Shown in pieces: positions 6,070-8,638 of a DNA stretch of 8,638 bases (position 1 is the first letter of the stretch; every line of letters begins with the position of its first letter). Below the pieces are notes generated by a model. That model ran no database searches, was not told the origin of the DNA, and was given only the letters and a program-made list of their open reading frames with translations. The stretch comes from CAZALT01 sp964485515. GTDB taxonomy: Bacteria; Actinomycetota; Acidimicrobiia; Acidimicrobiales; Acidimicrobilacustridaceae. A program made the translations under genes and the position numbers. The DNA lies in the NCBI GenBank assembly GCA_964485515.1, contig CAZALT010000149.1, forward strand, positions 1-8,638. Direction: 5' to 3'.

Positions 6070-7800
6070 TCAGGTCGCCGGTGTGGGATCGCCCCCGCGA
6101 CCGGTCTTGTGCCGACCCGCCGAGAGGTCGCGTTCGAGCTCGCCCGTGGCCGGGGTGTCGGCGAACACCGGCGAGAACCCGCCGATGCCGAGCTCGGCGA
6201 CGTCTTCCATCGACTCGACTGCGCCGTGCATCGCCCCCTCGTGGGCGAGGTCGCGAGGCAGGAACTTGAGCACCAGCAGTGCGGCGACGAAGGTGAGCAG
6301 GGCGCCGACCGTCACCGCGAAGTGCACGCCGTCGACGAATGCAGCTTCGGACCCGGCGCGCAGGAGGCCGCCCGCCTCTCCCGGGACGCTCGCCGCGACG
6401 CGGAGCGCTCCGGCGATCGACGCGCTGGCGTGCTCCTGGGCCTCGGGCGGCAGTGCGGTGGTGAGCTTGTCCACCGCGGCGCCGTACTGGGTGGCAGCCA
6501 CGCTTCCCATGACGGCCACACCGAGCGATGCGCCCAGCTCGCGCGCCGCGTCGTTCATGGCCGACCCCGCGCCGGCGCGACGAGCCGGAACGGCGGTCAT
6601 GATGGCGGTGGTCATCGGCGACATGGCGAGGGCGATGCCGGAGGTGAGCGGGACGAGCGAGACCAGGATGTAGAGGTACGACGTGTCGGTGGAGAGTGCT
6701 CGGAGCATGAGGAGGCCGGTGGTCACCAGCACGAGTCCGAACGCCACGGTGCGGTTGGCCCCGAACCTGGTGCTGAGCCGCGGCGTGAGGGGGGCGACGA
6801 TGATCATGATCGGCGACATCGGCAACAGGCGCAGCGCGGTGCCGAGCGGGCTGTAGTCCAGCACCAGCTGGAAGTACTGGCTGAGGAGGAACATGACGCC
6901 GTACATCGACATGAAGACGAGGATCATGCCGCTGGAACCTGTGCTGAACGCGGGGTTCTTGAAGTAGCGGATGTCGAGCATCGGCTCGTCGCTGCGCAGC
7001 TCCCACCACACGAAGACCGCGAGGGCGATGGTTCCCACCGCGAACGCGCTGAGCGTGAGCGGGCTGGTCCAGCCCTTCTCCGGCGCTTCGATGAGGCCGA
7101 AGACCAGCGAACCGATGCCGATGATCGACAGCACGGCGCCAAACGGGTCGAGCTTGCCTTGCTGCGGGTCCTTCGACTTCGGCAGGAGGTACCAGCCGGA
7201 CACGAGGGCCAGGATCACGATGGGGACGTTGACGAGGAACACGGACCCGTACCAGAAGTGGCCGAGCAGGAAGCCGCTGGCGACGGGGCCGAGCGCGCCG
7301 GCCGCGCCGGTGACGCCGGCCCAGATGGCGATGGCCTTGGTCCGCTCATCTGGGCCGAACACGTTGACGAGGATCGACAGCGTCGACGGCATGATGAACG
7401 CGGCCCCGACGCCCATGACGGCGCGCGCCGCGATGAGGTGCCACATCTCGGTGGAGAACGATGCGCCGATGCAGGCGAAGAGGAACAGGACGAGGCCGAA
7501 CTGGAGCGCGCCCTTTCGGCCGAAGCGGTCGCCGATGGCGCCGGTCGAGAAGAGCAGGCCGGCGAAGACGAGGGAGTAGATGGCGATGACCCACTGGAGC
7601 TGCGATTCGGTGGCGCCGAGCTCGCGGGACAGCGTCGGGATGGTGACGTTGAGGCTCGAGTTGCCGACGAAGACGATGAGCAGGCTCAGGCACAGCACGG
7701 CGAGGATCCACCAGCGGCGGCGATGGATGCTGGGGTCGATTGCGGCGGTGTCTCGTGAGTCGGCCGACGGGTCAGCGGGGTCGGAGTGGACGGTGGTCAT
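6070..7800 (-). CDS. DHA2-type (14-TM) MFS drug-efflux transporter, EmrB/QacA-like
   Basis: A 576-residue proton-coupled exporter of the inner membrane. The start at 7800 is chosen because the protein then begins with a short hydrophilic tail (1-29) before the first membrane helix, and AAGG lies seven bases upstream. The longer frame back to 8031 would run into tetR and adds only Pro/Arg-rich sequence. Visible motifs are LNVTIPTL (50-57, with Asn51 where many relatives have Asp), motif A GAIGDRFGRKG (87-97) and motif C around 162-176 with ALGPVASG. Hydrophobic segments throughout fit fourteen helices; the last ends near 515. A hydrophilic C-terminal tail of about 60 residues follows, rich in acidic residues and glycine. 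It lies 118 bp downstream of a tetR gene on the same strand, the usual arrangement for a repressed efflux pump. The substrate cannot be read from sequence. Confidence 0.93.
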   Translation of the reverse strand: MTTVHSDPADPSADSRDTAAIDPSIHRRRWWILAVLCLSLLIVFVGNSSLNVTIPTLSRELGATESQLQWVIAIYSLVFAGLLFSTGAIGDRFGRKGALQFGLVLFLFACIGASFSTEMWHLIAARAVMGVGAAFIMPSTLSILVNVFGPDERTKAIAIWAGVTGAAGALGPVASGFLLGHFWYGSVFLVNVPIVILALVSGWYLLPKSKDPQQGKLDPFGAVLSIIGIGSLVFGLIEAPEKGWTSPLTLSAFAVGTIALAVFVWWELRSDEPMLDIRYFKNPAFSTGSSGMILVFMSMYGVMFLLSQYFQLVLDYSPLGTALRLLPMSPIMIIVAPLTPRLSTRFGANRTVAFGLVLVTTGLLMLRALSTDTSYLYILVSLVPLTSGIALAMSPMTTAIMTAVPARRAGAGSAMNDAARELGASLGVAVMGSVAATQYGAAVDKLTTALPPEAQEHASASIAGALRVAASVPGEAGGLLRAGSEAAFVDGVHFAVTVGALLTFVAALLVLKFLPRDLAHEGAMHGAVESMEDVAELGIGGFSPVFADTPATGELERDLSAGRHKTGRGGDPTPAT

Positions 7801-7885
7801 CGGCGGGCCTTGCTCGGTGGGAGTGATCGTGGGGGGTCGTGAGGTGGGGGTACGTCGGGTGGGGAGCCTGAGATCGGGGAGAGCG

Positions 7886-7915
7886 GAGCGGTGCGGGGGC
7901 GAGCGGTGCGGGGGC
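7886..7915. repeat. Perfect 15-bp tandem duplication between tetR and the MFS gene
   Basis: GAGCGGTGCGGGGGC occurs twice in direct contact, preceded by a further partial GAGCG at 7881-7885. It sits in the 118-bp spacer (7801-7918) near the tetR stop. It may be a recent slippage duplication or a double protein-binding site. The rest of the spacer shows only G-rich (+ strand) sequence and no clear promoter. Confidence 0.7.
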
Positions 7916-7916
7916 G

Positions 7917-7932
7917 CCTCAGGTGCCTGAGG
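7917..7932. repeat. Inverted repeat spanning the tetR stop codon
   Basis: CCTCAGG and CCTGAGG form a perfect 7-bp inverted repeat around TG, covering the last codons and TGA of tetR. In RNA the tight loop would leave a 6-bp stem with no U-tract after it. It could attenuate read-through from tetR into the exporter gene or be an operator half; both are guesses. Confidence 0.4.
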
Positions 7933-8560
7933 TGGGGACGGCCGGGGAGTAGCTCGAGGTCGAGGTGGAGGCGACGAGGTTGCGGAGGGCCCGGTCGGTG
8001 ACCTCGGTGAGGTCCTGGACGCCGCCCGCATCGAGCCAGAACTCGACCGCGGCGTGCATCACGGCGACGACCTGCGCGGCGAGCACCCAAGCATCGAGCT
8101 TCGAGCCGGTGCCGATGCGACGGACGAAGTCGTCGCGCAGCAGCTCCTCGAAGGCGGCCTGGTGCTCGAGGTTGCGCGCCGCGAGCGATGGCGTCGAGCG
8201 GGAGATCGTGGCGACGCGCAGCTTCTGCTCGCGGTCGTACTCGAAGAGCGGGACGATCTCGAGGTACGACCGCCGTGCCGCCTCGACCGGGGGTTCGTCG
8301 GGCGGGCGTCGGCAGAGCGCGTCGCGGAGCAGCCCCAGAGCCTCGGCCTTGCCTCCGAGCAGGACGTCCTCTTTGGATTCGAAGTAGCGGTAGAAGGTGG
8401 ACTTGGAGACGTCGGCCTCAGCCGCGATGTCGTCGATGGTGACGGCGTCGAATCCCCGTTCGGCGAACAGCTGGACGGCGACGGCCTTGAGGTCGTGCTT
8501 GGTGCGCAGCTTCTTGCGTTCGCGCAGACCGAGGTCGGAGGACGGGGAGCCGGTGGACAT
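7919..8560 (-). CDS. TetR/AcrR family transcriptional regulator
   Basis: A 213-residue one-component regulator, usually a dimeric repressor released by a ligand. The N-terminal DNA-binding domain spans about residues 13-67: LRTKHDLKAVAVQLFAERGFDAVTIDDIA leads into the helix-turn-helix, whose recognition helix region VSKSTFYRYFESKEDVL (51-67) is the classic TetR signature. Residues about 80-200 form the variable ligand-binding and dimerisation part, which resembles the C-terminal domain of mycofactocin-type or AcrR-type regulators only in general character, so no ligand is proposed. The ATG at 8560 has no Shine-Dalgarno, but a -10-like TAGGGT ends eight bases upstream, behind a large palindrome. 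The downstream neighbour on the same strand is an MFS exporter, so the regulator most likely represses itself and that pump. Family call very secure. Confidence 0.95.
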   Translation of the reverse strand: MSTGSPSSDLGLRERKKLRTKHDLKAVAVQLFAERGFDAVTIDDIAAEADVSKSTFYRYFESKEDVLLGGKAEALGLLRDALCRRPPDEPPVEAARRSYLEIVPLFEYDREQKLRVATISRSTPSLAARNLEHQAAFEELLRDDFVRRIGTGSKLDAWVLAAQVVAVMHAAVEFWLDAGGVQDLTEVTDRALRNLVASTSTSSYSPAVPTSGT

Positions 8561-8568
8561 GACCGGCG

Positions 8569-8574
8569 ACCCTA
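8569..8574 (-). promoter_or_regulatory. Candidate -10 element of tetR (near-leaderless)
   Basis: On the - strand TAGGGT (TANNNT pattern) ends eight bases before the tetR ATG, with no ribosome site between. GTGTCA lies 18 bp further upstream and is at best a weak -35. The layout suggests a transcript with little or no 5' leader. Confidence 0.45.
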
Positions 8575-8608
8575 CCGGGACTGGGTACGAAATGACACTC
8601 AGTCCCGG
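8575..8608. promoter_or_regulatory. Interrupted palindrome upstream of tetR (candidate TetR operator)
   Basis: CCGGGACTG (8575-8583) and CAGTCCCGG (8600-8608) are perfect 9-bp inverted arms. With one mismatch they extend to 12 bp each (8575-8586 and 8597-8608), leaving a 10-bp centre. The site directly abuts the candidate -10 of tetR and covers the -35 region, the classic position for autorepression. The adjacent TetR protein is the obvious candidate to bind. The remaining 8609-8638 shows nothing assignable. Confidence 0.6.
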
Positions 8609-8638
8609 AATCTTGGTGCAGGCGCTGCCCCACCACTC

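Noticed and set aside
6109..7758. 549-residue open frame on the + strand, antisense to the MFS gene
   Set aside because: It is dominated by Glu, Arg, His, Asp and Gly with no recognisable domain and mirrors the codon pattern of the real gene opposite. Long antisense frames are expected in GC-rich DNA.
7801..8031. N-terminal extension of the MFS protein back to 8031
   Set aside because: It overlaps the 3' end of tetR out of frame and adds a Pro/Ser/Arg-rich stretch unlike any MFS N-terminus. The ATG at 7800 has an AAGG at good spacing and gives the normal short tail before helix 1.

Overview
This very GC-rich window (roughly two-thirds G+C by eye, not computed) uses GTG as well as ATG starts, has few strong Shine-Dalgarno sequences and has tightly packed genes. 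These traits and the protein sequences fit a high-GC actinobacterium. A deep branch such as Acidimicrobiia is possible, but I cannot prove that from 8.6 kb. I see no phage, IS, integron, CRISPR, tRNA or rRNA signal.

Left block (1-1747, + strand): the C-terminal half of the P-loop ATPase YchF, then a small DUF192 protein, then rsmI (16S rRNA 2'-O-ribose methyltransferase). They are closely spaced, and DUF192 and rsmI overlap by four bases, so they are probably one transcript of translation-related housekeeping genes. A 139-bp convergent spacer with a small hairpin follows.

Central block (1887-4728, - strand): two genes four bases apart, transcribed leftward. The first is a 199-residue single-pass membrane protein of unknown function. 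The second is a 745-residue fusion of a membrane acyltransferase-3 domain to an extracytoplasmic beta-lactamase/DD-peptidase-like domain. The fusion keeps the SxxK nucleophile motif but has altered YxN and HxG motifs. It is the most unusual gene here and probably acts on a cell-envelope substrate. A 79-bp divergent spacer with a 16-bp palindrome separates this pair from rmuC (4808-5893, + strand), which encodes a predicted PD-(D/E)xK nuclease-fold protein.

Right block (5894-8638): the rmuC/MFS convergent spacer carries two adjacent short tandem-repeat arrays and a perfect 13-bp-stem terminator that serves the leftward transcript. On the - strand lie a TetR-family regulator and, 118 bp downstream of it, a 14-TM DHA2-type MFS exporter. 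This is a standard repressor-efflux pair. Upstream of tetR a long interrupted palindrome abuts a TAGGGT -10 hexamer that ends eight bases before the ATG, which suggests autorepression of a leaderless or near-leaderless transcript. rmuC has the same TAGNGT-N8-ATG layout.

Most of the window is ordinary chromosomal sequence. I found no convincing multi-gene novel system. The points worth following are the fusion enzyme with degenerate motifs and its membrane partner, and the regulatory and repeat structures between genes.
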